Below are positions 10,614 to 19,148 of a stretch of DNA of 64,000 nt, one piece after another. Made by a program: the position numbers and the translations under genes. Origin of the DNA: Neisseria sp. DTU_2020_1000833_1_SI_GRL_NUU_006 (lineage in GTDB: Bacteria > Pseudomonadota > Gammaproteobacteria > Burkholderiales > Neisseriaceae). The notes under the pieces were generated by a model that was not told the DNA's origin, did not search any database, and worked only from the letters and a program-made list of their open reading frames with translations. The stretch covers positions 2,480,001 through 2,544,000 of the forward strand of contig CP135593.1 of assembly GCA_032388755.1 (NCBI GenBank). The letters run 5' to 3'. How positions within the stretch are numbered: position 1 is the first letter of the stretch; each line of letters starts with the position of its first letter.

Positions 10614-10720
10614 TATAGTGGATTAACTTTAAACCAGTACGGAGTTGCCTCGCCTTGCCGTACTATCTGTACTGTCTGCGGCTTCGTCACCTTGTCCTGA
10701 TTTAAATTTAATCCACCATA
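10614..10720. repeat. Correia element (CREE/NEMIS), 107-bp short form
   Basis: The ends are TATAGTGGATTAA and TTAATCCACCATA with the typical interior (CCAGTACGG, TACTGTCTGCGGC, TTGTCCTGAT). The right end has one change (CCACCATA for CCACTATA). Two sister copies lie at 42313 and 56603. The element is a non-autonomous miniature transposable repeat of Neisseria. Confidence 0.9.
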
Positions 10721-10882
10721 TCAGGACGGTATTTCTGCGAGAGAGATTTAGAGATATGTATTTGCTGTCATTTTGAAACATGTCTTCATGGCGGAGAGTA
10801 CATTTGTTTTTGAGCAAGATCGGCAGGTAACGTTTTTATTTCATGTGTTATGTTGTGTGATTGCCATAAGAGACTTGTTATC

Positions 10883-10928
10883 AAAAAAGGTCGTCTGAAA
10901 CCGAATTTGAGGTTTCAGACGACCTTTT
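10883..10928. terminator. DUS inverted-pair terminator downstream of yhhQ
   Basis: AAAGGTCGTCTGAAACC and GGTTTCAGACGACCTTTT form a long perfect stem with a short loop. T or A runs on both sides suggest it works in both directions. Confidence 0.9.
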
Positions 10929-10966
10929 CGTTTTTTGATACCGATGTGTGGTTTTCAGCGTTTCTT

Positions 10967-11650
10967 TCAGTTTTCTTGTAAAGAAACCGTCTGTTTGGCG
11001 AGGGGAGCAGGATGCAGTGCAGTCAGCTTCTTCGTCAAGATATTCAAAATCACACCGTAGGCTGGCAGGAAGAAGAGGGTGCAGATGGTGAGTTTGAACA
11101 GGTAATCGACAAAAGCGATGTCCTGCCAGTTTGCTGCCATAAATTCATCGCTGCTGGCGTAGAAGGCAATGGCGAAAAATACCAGCGTATCCAGGGCGTT
11201 GCCGATGACGGTTGATGCGGTCGGGGCAATCCACCACGCTTTCAGACGACGTAATTTGTTGAACACAAAAATATCAAGGATTTGTCCGAGTGCGTAAGCG
11301 GCAAAGCTGGCTAAGGCGATGCGTCCGACAAAGGTATTGAATTCGGATAGCGCGCCTAAACCTGTCCAACTGCCGTCGTGGAACAAAACGGAAAAGATGT
11401 AGGAAAGCAAAAGGGCGGGGAACATGACCCAAAAGATAATCCGCCGTGCCAAGTGCGAACCGAAAATGCGGACGGTCAGGTCGGTGGCAAGGAAGATGAA
11501 GGGAAAGGAAAACGCGCCCCAAGTGGTGTGGATGCCGAAAATTTGGAAGGGGAACTGCACCAGATAGTTGCTGGCGGCAATGATGAGGATATGGAAAAGC
11601 ACCAGCCAGAAGAGCGCTTTCTGTTGTTGCACTGTTGTAAATTCGTACAT
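10967..11650 (-). CDS. yhhQ: Queuosine precursor transporter YhhQ
   Basis: 227 residues, very hydrophobic, with about six membrane segments (for example WLVLFHILIIAASNYLV and IIFWVMFPALLLSYIF). The YhhQ/COG1738 family imports 7-deazaguanine precursors of queuosine (preQ0/preQ1) across the inner membrane. The conserved patches TTWGAFSFPFIFLATDL and GNALDTLVFFAIAF fit the family. It lies 76 bp downstream of queF on the same strand, so the two probably form one unit under the preQ1 riboswitch. A DUS hairpin lies between them. The length is normal. Confidence 0.92.
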   Translation of the reverse strand: MYEFTTVQQQKALFWLVLFHILIIAASNYLVQFPFQIFGIHTTWGAFSFPFIFLATDLTVRIFGSHLARRIIFWVMFPALLLSYIFSVLFHDGSWTGLGALSEFNTFVGRIALASFAAYALGQILDIFVFNKLRRLKAWWIAPTASTVIGNALDTLVFFAIAFYASSDEFMAANWQDIAFVDYLFKLTICTLFFLPAYGVILNILTKKLTALHPAPLAKQTVSLQEN

Positions 11651-11668
11651 GGAAATCTTTCGGAAAGG

Positions 11669-11706
11669 CTTTCAGACGACCTTCTCGTGAAAAAGGTCGT
11701 CTGAAA
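11669..11706. repeat. Inverted DUS pair between queF and yhhQ
   Basis: TTTCAGACGACCTT and AAGGTCGTCTGAAA face each other across a 9-nt loop. There is no strong T tract on the queF-yhhQ strand, so it may attenuate read-through without ending transcription. Confidence 0.8.
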
Positions 11707-11726
11707 ATGCGTAAAAAGGGGATGGA

Positions 11727-12200
11727 TTATTGGCTGTCGTGTTCGAACAGGCGTTTGCGTGCCAGTGTTTCGAACTCGGTACCTGCTTTGCCGTAATTGG
11801 CAAAGGGATGAATGGCGATGCCGCCGCGCGGTGTGAATTCGCCGAAAACTTCGATGTATTTCGGATCCATCAGGGCAATCAGGTCTTTCATGATGATGTT
11901 GACGCAGTCTTCATGGAAATCGCCGTGGTTGCGGAAGCTGAATAGGTAGAGTTTCAGGGATTTGCTTTCCACCATTTTGATGTGCGGGATGTAGCGGATG
12001 TAGATGGTGGCAAAGTCGGGCTGCCCGGTCATGGGGCAGAGGCTGGTGAATTCGGGGCAGACGAACTTGACGAAATAATCGTTGTCGGGATGTTTGTTGT
12101 CGAATGCTTCAAGAATTTCGGGAGCGTAGCCGGTCGGATATTGGGTTTTTTGATTGCCCAAAAGAGAGATGCCTTGCAGCTCTTCGGTATTGCGGGACAT
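11727..12200 (-). CDS. queF: NADPH-dependent 7-cyano-7-deazaguanine reductase QueF
   Basis: 157 residues, the short unimodular form of QueF. The enzyme reduces preQ0 to preQ1 in queuosine biosynthesis in the cytoplasm. The catalytic Cys55 and Asp62 lie in SLCPMTGQPDF, and the family motif ESKSLKLYLFSF follows at ~78-89. The C-terminal FTPRGGIAIHPF is typical. The ATG at 12200 is preceded by AAGGA seven bases upstream, and that AAGGA is also the 3' strand of the predicted preQ1 aptamer. It is the first gene of a queF-yhhQ unit. Confidence 0.96.
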   Translation of the reverse strand: MSRNTEELQGISLLGNQKTQYPTGYAPEILEAFDNKHPDNDYFVKFVCPEFTSLCPMTGQPDFATIYIRYIPHIKMVESKSLKLYLFSFRNHGDFHEDCVNIIMKDLIALMDPKYIEVFGEFTPRGGIAIHPFANYGKAGTEFETLARKRLFEHDSQ

Positions 12201-12207
12201 AAGGGTT

Positions 12208-12244
12208 TCCTTAGTTTTTTAATGTGGGAGGTTTTCGAACCACG
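12208..12244 (-). promoter_or_regulatory. preQ1-I riboswitch overlapping the queF ribosome-binding site
   Basis: On the minus strand the leader reads CGTGG-TTCGAAAACCTC-CCAC and then an A-rich tail, AAAAAACTAAGGA. P1 is GTGG paired with CCAC. The tail AAAAAACTAAGG is the hallmark of the preQ1-I class, which folds into an H-type pseudoknot on binding. The last bases, AAGGA, are the Shine-Dalgarno of queF, so ligand binding would block translation. Detected by consensus only. Confidence 0.82.
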
Positions 12245-12505
12245 AAAGGCGGATTGTAATATAAGGCAGGGGTGATGTGTAACCTTTATGCAGCATCGGA
12301 GGTCGTCTGAAGCTATTTGCAATTAAACGATTTGAATTGTAACCACAATTTTAAAAAATGATTAAAAATGTAATTTTTCAAATGATTGCTTTATTTTCAG
12401 CTTATTTCTGTCAATTACAGGTAAATAAAGCCAAGCAATAAGAACTAAGCAGGTGTCGGAAAGTCCTAAGAATCGGTTTGATGGAAGACAAAAGTTGGTA
12501 GTTCG

Positions 12506-12539
12506 CTTTTATGCAAAATAATGTTTTTTGCATAAAAAG
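12506..12539. promoter_or_regulatory. Dyad, possible MarR operator
   Basis: CTTTTATGCAAAA and TTTTGCATAAAAAG face each other across a short AT centre. It lies ~170 bp upstream of the MarR gene and is the only clear operator-like palindrome there. No T tract makes a terminator convincing. The link to the MarR protein is inferred from position. Confidence 0.45.
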
Positions 12540-12711
12540 TACCATTCGTTATTAACTTTAACCGATTGTCAGATTTTCATCAGAAGAATAGTCAATTAGA
12601 TTAGTATGTTCACATAAAACAAATATTTGGCATTTTGATTCAATGATTTTTTCATCGTTGCTCCCATCGGATGGGGCGGCGATTGAAGTTGGTAATTAAG
12701 AGGAATAAACC

Positions 12712-13206
12712 ATGAGTTTTTCACAAACCGATTTGACCACGGCATTAAAAACCCTATCTGACCGCCTGCCTCAATTTTCCGAGCAGCAGACCAGGGCTGG
12801 GCGGATGTTGCGGGTCGTAACCGAACGCCTCAGTTCGCATCTGAATGATAATCTGAAAGTATATGGCATCAATGAAAACCTCTGGTTTGCCTTGATGGCG
12901 GTTTACGTCAGCCCCAACAGTGAAATTTTACCATCACGCTTGAGTGATTTGATGGATCTGACCCGTACCAGCGCGACCAGATTGTCGGACGAAATGGTCA
13001 GCCGGGGCTGGGTTGCACGCTATATCAACCAGCAGGACCGCCGTCAGATTGTGCTAAAATTGACCCCCGAAGGTGAGGTTTTTATCCAAAAAGTATGGCC
13101 GCAGGTTTCCAGTACGAACCAAGAGGCTTGGAAAGATTTCACCGATGAAGATTACAACCAATTGCAATATTTGTTGGGTAAGCTGCTGCGCCGGCTGGAG
13201 GGCTGA
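12712..13206 (+). CDS. MarR family transcriptional regulator
   Basis: 164 residues. The winged helix spans ~55-125 with LSDLMDLTRTSATRLSDEM (recognition helices) and the wing YINQQDRRQIVLKLTPEGE, matching the MarR signature DxRxxxxxLTxxG. MarR/EmrR proteins are dimeric repressors that release DNA on binding small phenolics or drugs. GAGGAATAAACC precedes the ATG. It lies 50 bp upstream of an outer-membrane efflux lipoprotein and probably controls it. The sequence is not like FarR as I remember it. It is closer to EmrR/MprA-type regulators. Confidence 0.9.
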   Translation: MSFSQTDLTTALKTLSDRLPQFSEQQTRAGRMLRVVTERLSSHLNDNLKVYGINENLWFALMAVYVSPNSEILPSRLSDLMDLTRTSATRLSDEMVSRGWVARYINQQDRRQIVLKLTPEGEVFIQKVWPQVSSTNQEAWKDFTDEDYNQLQYLLGKLLRRLEG

Positions 13207-13256
13207 TAAAGCGGATGCAGGATGTGGCGGATACCGATAATAAAACGGAGTATTCC

Positions 13257-14705
13257 ATGAAAGCCAATCCCTACAAACAGGGAATCTGTATCGCTACCGC
13301 CATTCTACTTTCTGCCTGCGCTCAATTCGGTAAACAGGCTCCTTTGGAAGAACCTACCAATTACGGGCTATCTGAAGGTAAGTCTGCAGCCATGGTTCAA
13401 GATGCGTGGTGGATGCAACTGAACGACCAAAAACTTAACCGATTAGTTGCACTCTCTATCCGTAATGCTCCCGATTTGCGTATTGCTAAGGCGCGCTTCG
13501 AACAAGCACAAGCGCAGCTGGGAATCACTGAAGCCGCAAGCAAAATGCAAATCGGGTTGTCCGCGCGAGGGGCGGGAGCATATGTTGCTCCTAAGCCCTC
13601 ATCCGGTCATATTGATACTGACCATACCTTATTATTGGCAAATACTGCTTTACAGGGTACTTGGTCGTTTGACTTTTGGGGTAAGAACCGGAAACAGGCC
13701 GCGTCCATATTAGGAAAGCGCAAGGCCATTTTGTACGAGGCCCATCAAACGCGTATTGATATCGCCAATGCGGTTGCATCACAATATTTCACATGGCAGA
13801 TGTTGTTAATACAACAAAATCTATTATCCGAGCGTATGGAAACTGCAGACAAGATGCAGCAACTGATACGCAGAAGGATTAATGCCCGCCTGGCTTCTGC
13901 AGAATCGCTTTATCCGGTTGAAATGCAACAGCAAAGTATGCAGTTGGAAAAACTGGAGTTGGAGCGCCGAATTGCTAAAGTGCGTCATGCTTTAGCAATA
14001 TTAAGCGGGACAACACCTGACGGTTTATCTTTGTATATGCCTGAAAAAATGGCAGCAGTTCCTGTCGCTCCAATCAATAAAATCCATGCAGATTTATTGG
14101 GTGCCCGCCCGGATATTGCTGCACAAAAAGCTATGTTGGAATCTCGGTTCAATACGGTTAAAGCGACAGAAGCTGAGTTCTATCCCAATATAGAACTCAA
14201 AGTTTTGGCAGGTCTGGCACATATTGATGCTTTTAATGTTGTACGAGGGCGTACATCGGGTATGATCGGCGTACTTCCTGCCTTAAATCTGCCAATTTTT
14301 ACTTCAGGAGCATTACAATCTAAGTTGGCAGGGCGGCGTGCCGAATATAATGAACAGGTAGCCCTTTATGACCGTACTGTTTTAAATGCCATGCGTACTG
14401 CTGCCGATGCGGTTGTTGACTATCAAAATATGCAGAAACGACAAAGCATTTGGGAGAAAATGCAGGAAACTGCTGAAAAAACAGTCCGTAACGCGAATAG
14501 CCGTGTCAATGCGGGATTAGATAATGGTCTATCTGCTCTGCAAAAACAGAACGAACTTCTGCAATTAAAAATGCAGAAAGCACAATATCAAGCCGAGTCA
14601 TTGATTGCATGGAGCAATTTAAATACCCAACTGGGCGGAGGATTTAAGCTTGAGCCTTTGGGACGAAATGTCTCAAAAAAAAGTACAGGTAAAAAGGTAC
14701 GCTGA
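13257..14705 (+). CDS. NodT-family outer-membrane efflux lipoprotein
   Basis: 482 residues from the ATG at 13257, chosen because ACGGAG precedes it and it gives a lipoprotein signal with lipobox LLSAC (Cys21). An upstream in-frame start at 13215 would bury the signal. Two OEP repeats are visible, with the start DAWWMQLNDQKLNRLVALS and the later LLGARPDIAAQKAMLESR. This class forms the trimeric TolC-like duct of tripartite RND or MFS pumps. No membrane-fusion or inner-membrane pump gene follows; a terminator comes directly after. It must either borrow partners encoded elsewhere or be a remnant of an operon. Confidence 0.9.
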   Translation: MKANPYKQGICIATAILLSACAQFGKQAPLEEPTNYGLSEGKSAAMVQDAWWMQLNDQKLNRLVALSIRNAPDLRIAKARFEQAQAQLGITEAASKMQIGLSARGAGAYVAPKPSSGHIDTDHTLLLANTALQGTWSFDFWGKNRKQAASILGKRKAILYEAHQTRIDIANAVASQYFTWQMLLIQQNLLSERMETADKMQQLIRRRINARLASAESLYPVEMQQQSMQLEKLELERRIAKVRHALAILSGTTPDGLSLYMPEKMAAVPVAPINKIHADLLGARPDIAAQKAMLESRFNTVKATEAEFYPNIELKVLAGLAHIDAFNVVRGRTSGMIGVLPALNLPIFTSGALQSKLAGRRAEYNEQVALYDRTVLNAMRTAADAVVDYQNMQKRQSIWEKMQETAEKTVRNANSRVNAGLDNGLSALQKQNELLQLKMQKAQYQAESLIAWSNLNTQLGGGFKLEPLGRNVSKKSTGKKVR

Positions 14706-14714
14706 GGAAAACAA

Positions 14715-14748
14715 TGGCAGCTTGTTAATCAAGCTGCCATTTTTGTTT
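14715..14748 (+). terminator. Rho-independent terminator after efflux lipoprotein
   Basis: TGGCAGCTTG and CAAGCTGCCA are separated by five bases and followed by TTTTTGTTTT. It is not DUS-based. Confidence 0.92.
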
Positions 14749-14931
14749 TCTCTTGATTGCTAATAGAGTATAAGTGGATTGGTAAAAACTAGGGAATGTA
14801 AAGACAGTTTTATAGAAATGCCAATATGATCCTCGATCAATGTACTATATTAGTTTTCCCTTTGGCGTGTTTGTATATAGAACCTGACTGTTCAGGGACG
14901 ATTACTAGGTTTCAAATGATGTTTTACTTGC

Positions 14932-15101
14932 GAAAAACACAAAACCCGTTACTTAAAAAGCAGCGGGTTTTGTGTTATTCGGTTTTGAGTATCTGATATA
15001 AGGGGAACAGTATGTCTCGTATATGCGCACTCCGATGAGATAAGAAAATGAAAAGGGGGGAATCGTTGTTTAATGACTCGGAGCAGGACGGCATCCGAGT
15101 G
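14932..15101 (-). ncRNA. Predicted Fur-repressed small RNA (NrrF-like by layout)
   Basis: On the minus strand a promoter with a Fur-like box is followed at once by a 7-bp hairpin (ACTCGGA/TCCGAGT, 15076-15100), then an unstructured C/T-rich stretch. It ends in a perfect 13-bp stem, AACACAAAACCCG/CGGGTTTTGTGTT (14936-14976), followed by T5. The transcript would be ~165-170 nt with no plausible reading frame. Iron-responsive sRNAs of Neisseria such as NrrF have this design. I cannot say whether this is NrrF itself. Confidence 0.6.
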
Positions 15102-15107
15102 AGTACT

Positions 15108-15135
15108 ATTATATAATAATAGTAATTATTATCAA
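15108..15135 (-). promoter_or_regulatory. Promoter with overlapping Fur box
   Basis: On the minus strand TTGATA (15130-15135) and TATAAT (15108-15113) are 16 nt apart. The spacer holds a sequence (15115-15133) that matches the 19-bp Fur consensus GATAATGATAATCATTATC at 15 of 19 positions. A bound repressor would cover both promoter hexamers. Confidence 0.6.
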
Positions 15136-15430
15136 TAAAAATTTTCAAAATTAATATAACTTATTGAAAAAATATTAAAATTATTTTTTAGATTTGAATG
15201 AAGGCTGAAGCAAAAGATGAAAATATTAAGTATCTGATTGAATTTACTAGTGTTTGAATAAGATGTTTTGAGCAGCTATTGGTCTATTGGTGTAGGGTAA
15301 GGTATGTATTAATCAGAAGGTCAGGGGGGAAAGCAAATATCAATTTTCAAATAACAGATTCTTATGAATCTTACGGCTTGCTCGCTATAAGCAAAGCTTC
15401 ATAATCCATTTAAATATTATTCTTAAAATA

Positions 15431-15467
15431 AAGCGGTCTCGCTACTTTACTTGCAAGACCGCCTTAT
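15431..15467. terminator. Terminator downstream of ponA
   Basis: AAGCGGTCTCGC and GCAAGACCGCCTT pair with one G-U. A T-rich stretch lies on both sides. It ends ponA transcription (minus) and may also work on the plus strand. Confidence 0.82.
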
Positions 15468-15491
15468 TTTCAATAATTTAAAATTTTGGTT

Positions 15492-17891
15492 TTAGAATAA
15501 GGAATCTAATTGTTTATTATTGCCGGTATTGCTTGGCAAAACTGGCTCCTCTTGTAAGTCTTGGCGGTCAAGACGGTTAGAGCTTTGTGGATCAGGCATA
15601 TCATCGTCAGAAGATTGGCTGGTACGCTTAGATGGTTGAGAGATCGGGCGTGGTGCTACTCCACCGTTTTCCAAGGCTAAGTCAGAACTGGTAGTTAGTC
15701 GTTCCTTCATATAATACTCGCCACCATTAGAAACTATGCCTTCAGGTGCTTTCATTCCCTTGATCTCAGTGCCTTTGAGAGCGTAACGCATATAATCTAC
15801 CCATACCGGAATTGCAATCGTTCCACCATAACCTGCACGCCCCATACTGCGGGGTTTGTCAAAACCAACATAAACAGCAGTTACCACTTTGGGATTAAAA
15901 CCGACAAACCATGCATCCTTGTTGTCATTGGTCGTTCCGGTTTTACCGGCAATGTCGCTTCGACCTAATGTTGTTGCACCTCGAGCAGTACCAGCACGGA
16001 CTACGTCTTGCATAATTTTATACATGATATATGCGTTTCGAGGATCAATTGCCTGAGGAGCATTTTCTCCTGCAACTAAGGGTTGCATCTGTGCTTTCAG
16101 ACGACCTTGGCTATCGTAGATTTTGTCAATAACATAAGCTGAGATTTTATAACCACCATTGGCAAAAACACTATATGCCTCTGCAATACGGAGTGGAGTA
16201 GTTTCTCCAGTACCCAAAGCCATCGATAAACTTGCGGGAAGCTCAGACGGTTTGAAACCAAAACGCTGAGCATATTGCTGGGTGTATCCGATTCCGATAG
16301 ACATCAGGATGCGGATAGAGACCATATTTTTCGATGCAGTTAATGCTTGGCGCAATGTAATGTAACCAGAATAACGCCCATCTGAATTTTTTGGAGACCA
16401 CACACCACCATTTGCTCCTTTTCCTGGTAGAGATATTGGGGCATCATTTATCATGGTTGAGGCTGTCATACCTTTAGCTAGTGCAGCAGAATATACGAAA
16501 GGCTTGAATGTTGAACCAGGTTGGCGCATCGCCTGAGTTGCACGGTTAAAAGTTTTGCTATGGTAGTCATAGCCACCAACTAATGCTTGAACAGCTCCAG
16601 TTTTGGCATCTAAAGAAACAAGTGCGCCTTGTAGTAAAGGTTCTTGTACAACGGTCCAGCCATTGCCAATATTTTTCACTCTGATGACTGAACCGCGCCG
16701 GATACGGTCTTCCCCCATCTTTTCATTATTAACTGCTTTAGCTGCAAAACCTAACGATTTAGTGTCAAGGGTAATTTTACGACCGTTGGGTAGTTGGATT
16801 TGTACCGCTTTTCTAGAGGCTTCTAAGACAACCGCAGGAACCATTTTATCCACGGTATATAAAGTAGATAAATATTGGCTGACTGTTTCTTCAACATCAT
16901 CTGTTTTGCTGAGGTCAATGTAGTTTTCTGCTCCTCTGTAGCTACTGCCTCGGTCAAAGTTTCTTAAGACCTTACGCAATGCTTCGGTAGCAACACGCTG
17001 ATTTGCAGTATTTACGGTTGTATAAACATGAAAGCCTTGGGTGTAGGCTTCTTCACCATATTTTTCATATAGTTCTTGACGAACCATTTCTGCTACATAC
17101 AACGCGTTTTGATCAATTTTTTGTACAAACCGCTCGTAATGTAATTCTTCTTTTAATGCGTCGTCACGTTGCTGAGAAGTAATCATCCCTTCTTCCAGCA
17201 TATTATTCAGGATATAAGTTTGTCGCAGTTTGGCGCGTTCTGGATTCACAATGGGATTGTATGCAGAAGGAGCCTTAGGTAGCCCGGCCAACATGGCAGC
17301 CTCGGCCAAAGTCAAGTCTTTAACATTTTTATTGAAATAAATCTGCGCTGCCGAAGTAAACCCATAAGCGCGTTGTCCCAAGTAAATCTGGTTGAAATAT
17401 AGCTCTAAAATCTTATCCTTGCTCAAGGATTGTTCAATTTTATAGGCTAAAAGTGCTTCGTTAAATTTTCGGGTAAATGTACGTTCACTGCTTAAATAGA
17501 AGTTTTTGGCAACTTGTTGGGTGATAGTGCTTGCACCAGATTGAACGCCTCCTGCAACGATATTACTAATCGCTGCTCGAGCAATACCCCAAACATCTAC
17601 GCCCCAATGTTCGTAAAAGCGTTTGTCTTCAGCGGCAATAACCGCGTTCTTGAGAATATCGGGAAAATCGTTGATTTTGGTAAATTCACGCCGTTGCTCA
17701 CCATAGACGCCAATAATTTGCCCATCTGCCGAGTAAATAGTCAATGGCATTTTGGGTTGGTAGTGTTGTAAGGAGTCTAAGGGAGGGAGTTTGGGGTAGG
17801 TTACTAAAATTGCTATAGCAATCAATCCAGTAGTAAAAATTGCTAGGCCCAACATCAAACCGATACAGGTTGTTATAATCTTTTTAATCAT
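15492..17891 (-). CDS. ponA: Penicillin-binding protein 1A (bifunctional class A PBP)
   Basis: 799 residues. It polymerises lipid II into glycan and cross-links stem peptides at the periplasmic face of the inner membrane. One N-terminal membrane anchor (~8-31) is followed by a GT51 domain with catalytic Glu88 in AAEDKRFYEH, then a transpeptidase domain with Ser460-x-x-Lys463 (PGSTFKPF), SKN, and KTGTT at Lys650. The C-terminus is Ser/Pro/Gln-rich. The gene diverges from pilM, with 146 bp between the starts, the arrangement known in other Neisseria. Its length is normal for the genus. One DUS is embedded at ~16096. Confidence 0.97.
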   Translation of the reverse strand: MIKKIITTCIGLMLGLAIFTTGLIAIAILVTYPKLPPLDSLQHYQPKMPLTIYSADGQIIGVYGEQRREFTKINDFPDILKNAVIAAEDKRFYEHWGVDVWGIARAAISNIVAGGVQSGASTITQQVAKNFYLSSERTFTRKFNEALLAYKIEQSLSKDKILELYFNQIYLGQRAYGFTSAAQIYFNKNVKDLTLAEAAMLAGLPKAPSAYNPIVNPERAKLRQTYILNNMLEEGMITSQQRDDALKEELHYERFVQKIDQNALYVAEMVRQELYEKYGEEAYTQGFHVYTTVNTANQRVATEALRKVLRNFDRGSSYRGAENYIDLSKTDDVEETVSQYLSTLYTVDKMVPAVVLEASRKAVQIQLPNGRKITLDTKSLGFAAKAVNNEKMGEDRIRRGSVIRVKNIGNGWTVVQEPLLQGALVSLDAKTGAVQALVGGYDYHSKTFNRATQAMRQPGSTFKPFVYSAALAKGMTASTMINDAPISLPGKGANGGVWSPKNSDGRYSGYITLRQALTASKNMVSIRILMSIGIGYTQQYAQRFGFKPSELPASLSMALGTGETTPLRIAEAYSVFANGGYKISAYVIDKIYDSQGRLKAQMQPLVAGENAPQAIDPRNAYIMYKIMQDVVRAGTARGATTLGRSDIAGKTGTTNDNKDAWFVGFNPKVVTAVYVGFDKPRSMGRAGYGGTIAIPVWVDYMRYALKGTEIKGMKAPEGIVSNGGEYYMKERLTTSSDLALENGGVAPRPISQPSKRTSQSSDDDMPDPQSSNRLDRQDLQEEPVLPSNTGNNKQLDSLF

Positions 17892-18037
17892 GACTAGGTA
17901 ATAATTTTGCCATTATTGGTATTAAATAAAGTAAAATAGATATCGATTTCTATAAAACACGGCATTTCTCGTGTAAAGAGCAAGTCCTTTACGGATATCG
18001 AAACAGTTACTCACTCCTAATAATACAGGGAAATCTT

Positions 18038-19147
18038 ATGATTGGCTTATCAAAAAACCCTAAAAATACAACTAGTAAGGCTGGAAAGTCCTCTTCAGGG
18101 TTAAGCAACCGTTCTGCCATCGGCATCGATATTAGTCAGCATGCCATCAAGATGGTTCAGCTGTCAGGGCGTAGTTTAAACCAAATTCAGTTGGAAAAAT
18201 ACGTTATTACTAAATTACCTAAAAATATTGTAAAAGGTAACAAAATTCAAGACTACGACCAACTTGTTACTTATTTGCAACATGCATATTCGCAATTGCG
18301 CAGTTCTTGTAAGAATATTATTGCAGCTATTCCTCAAGGATTAGCGACGATTGAGCAAGTGGTTTATTCACAAAAGGATACTGAGTTGGATTTGGATGAA
18401 TTTGCAGAATCCGAAATCTCCTCAATCGGACCTATCGATGAAATAAATTATGATTATCAGGTCGTCGGTGCGTCTGTTATTCCGGCGGGGCAGCAGATTT
18501 TGACGGTTGCAGCGCGTAAGGATGACGTTGAACCCATGATCGAAATGTTTGAGGGGGCAGGATTGTCCTTATCGGCGTTAGATTTGGATTTATTGGCACA
18601 GCGTAATGCCTTCGTATTTTGGATTAACCAGTACGCTCCTGAATTAACAAATGAAAAAGTTGCTATATTTGGAATTTATGCAACACAGATGTATGCGTTG
18701 ATTATTCAGAATGGGCAAATTCTATACAGGCAGGAAATGCCTGTAAGTACTGAGCAATTGAACCAGTTGATTCAACGTACATATCAGGTTACGGAAGAAA
18801 AAGCTGCCCAAATGATGGTATCTACGAGTAAACCAACTGATTATCAAGCACAAATTGCAGACCGTTTTAATGTTCAAGTGGCTCAGGAAGTGCAAAGAGT
18901 ATTACAGTTTTATTACACAACACAGCCGACAGATGCTTTTTCAAATGTGAAGCATATTTTATTAACTGGCTCTGCATCGCAACAGACTGGTTTGGCTGAA
19001 AGCATTTTTTCGCAGACAAATACAGCAACACAATGTATTCAGCCAGTTACATATGTGGAGCGAGGCGGTAAGGTCGATTTGTCACAGTTACAAGTTGATG
19101 CTTCTGCTTTAACACTTGCATTTGGATTAGCATTAAGGGGATTGTAA
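18038..19147 (+). CDS. pilM: Type IV pilus assembly protein PilM
   Basis: 369 residues. PilM is a cytoplasmic actin/FtsA-fold ATP-binding protein that docks on the N-terminal tail of PilN and links the pilus motor to the alignment complex. The start shows the phosphate-1 strand IGIDISQHAIKMVQLS, and the ATP-site patch HILLTGSASQQTGLAESI lies near residue 310. AGGGAAATCTT precedes the ATG. It is the first gene of a compact pilMNOPQ operon and stops 1 bp before pilN. Confidence 0.97.
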   Translation: MIGLSKNPKNTTSKAGKSSSGLSNRSAIGIDISQHAIKMVQLSGRSLNQIQLEKYVITKLPKNIVKGNKIQDYDQLVTYLQHAYSQLRSSCKNIIAAIPQGLATIEQVVYSQKDTELDLDEFAESEISSIGPIDEINYDYQVVGASVIPAGQQILTVAARKDDVEPMIEMFEGAGLSLSALDLDLLAQRNAFVFWINQYAPELTNEKVAIFGIYATQMYALIIQNGQILYRQEMPVSTEQLNQLIQRTYQVTEEKAAQMMVSTSKPTDYQAQIADRFNVQVAQEVQRVLQFYYTTQPTDAFSNVKHILLTGSASQQTGLAESIFSQTNTATQCIQPVTYVERGGKVDLSQLQVDASALTLAFGLALRGL

Positions 19148-19148
19148 T

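Larger units (their letters stand above)
10438..10966. other. Convergent intergenic region with terminators and a Correia element
   Basis: 529 bp between the M23 gene and yhhQ. It holds the terminator at 10469-10514, the Correia element at 10614-10720 and the DUS terminator at 10883-10928. The 62-codon frame over the Correia element is not a gene. Confidence 0.8.
12201..12711. other. Divergent regulatory region queF / marR
   Basis: AT-rich, 511 bp. It holds the queF riboswitch (12208-12244), a single DUS at 12300-12311 and a strong dyad at 12506-12539. No further gene is seen. Confidence 0.7.
14706..15491. other. 786-bp AT-rich gap with predicted sRNA and terminators
   Basis: No protein gene is seen on either strand. 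It contains the terminator 14715-14748, the predicted Fur-controlled small RNA with its own terminator (14932-15135), and the ponA terminator 15431-15467. Nothing recognisable lies in 15136-15430. Confidence 0.7.

Noticed and set aside
10629..10817. 62-codon frame on the minus strand
   Set aside because: It covers the Correia element and has no start signal.
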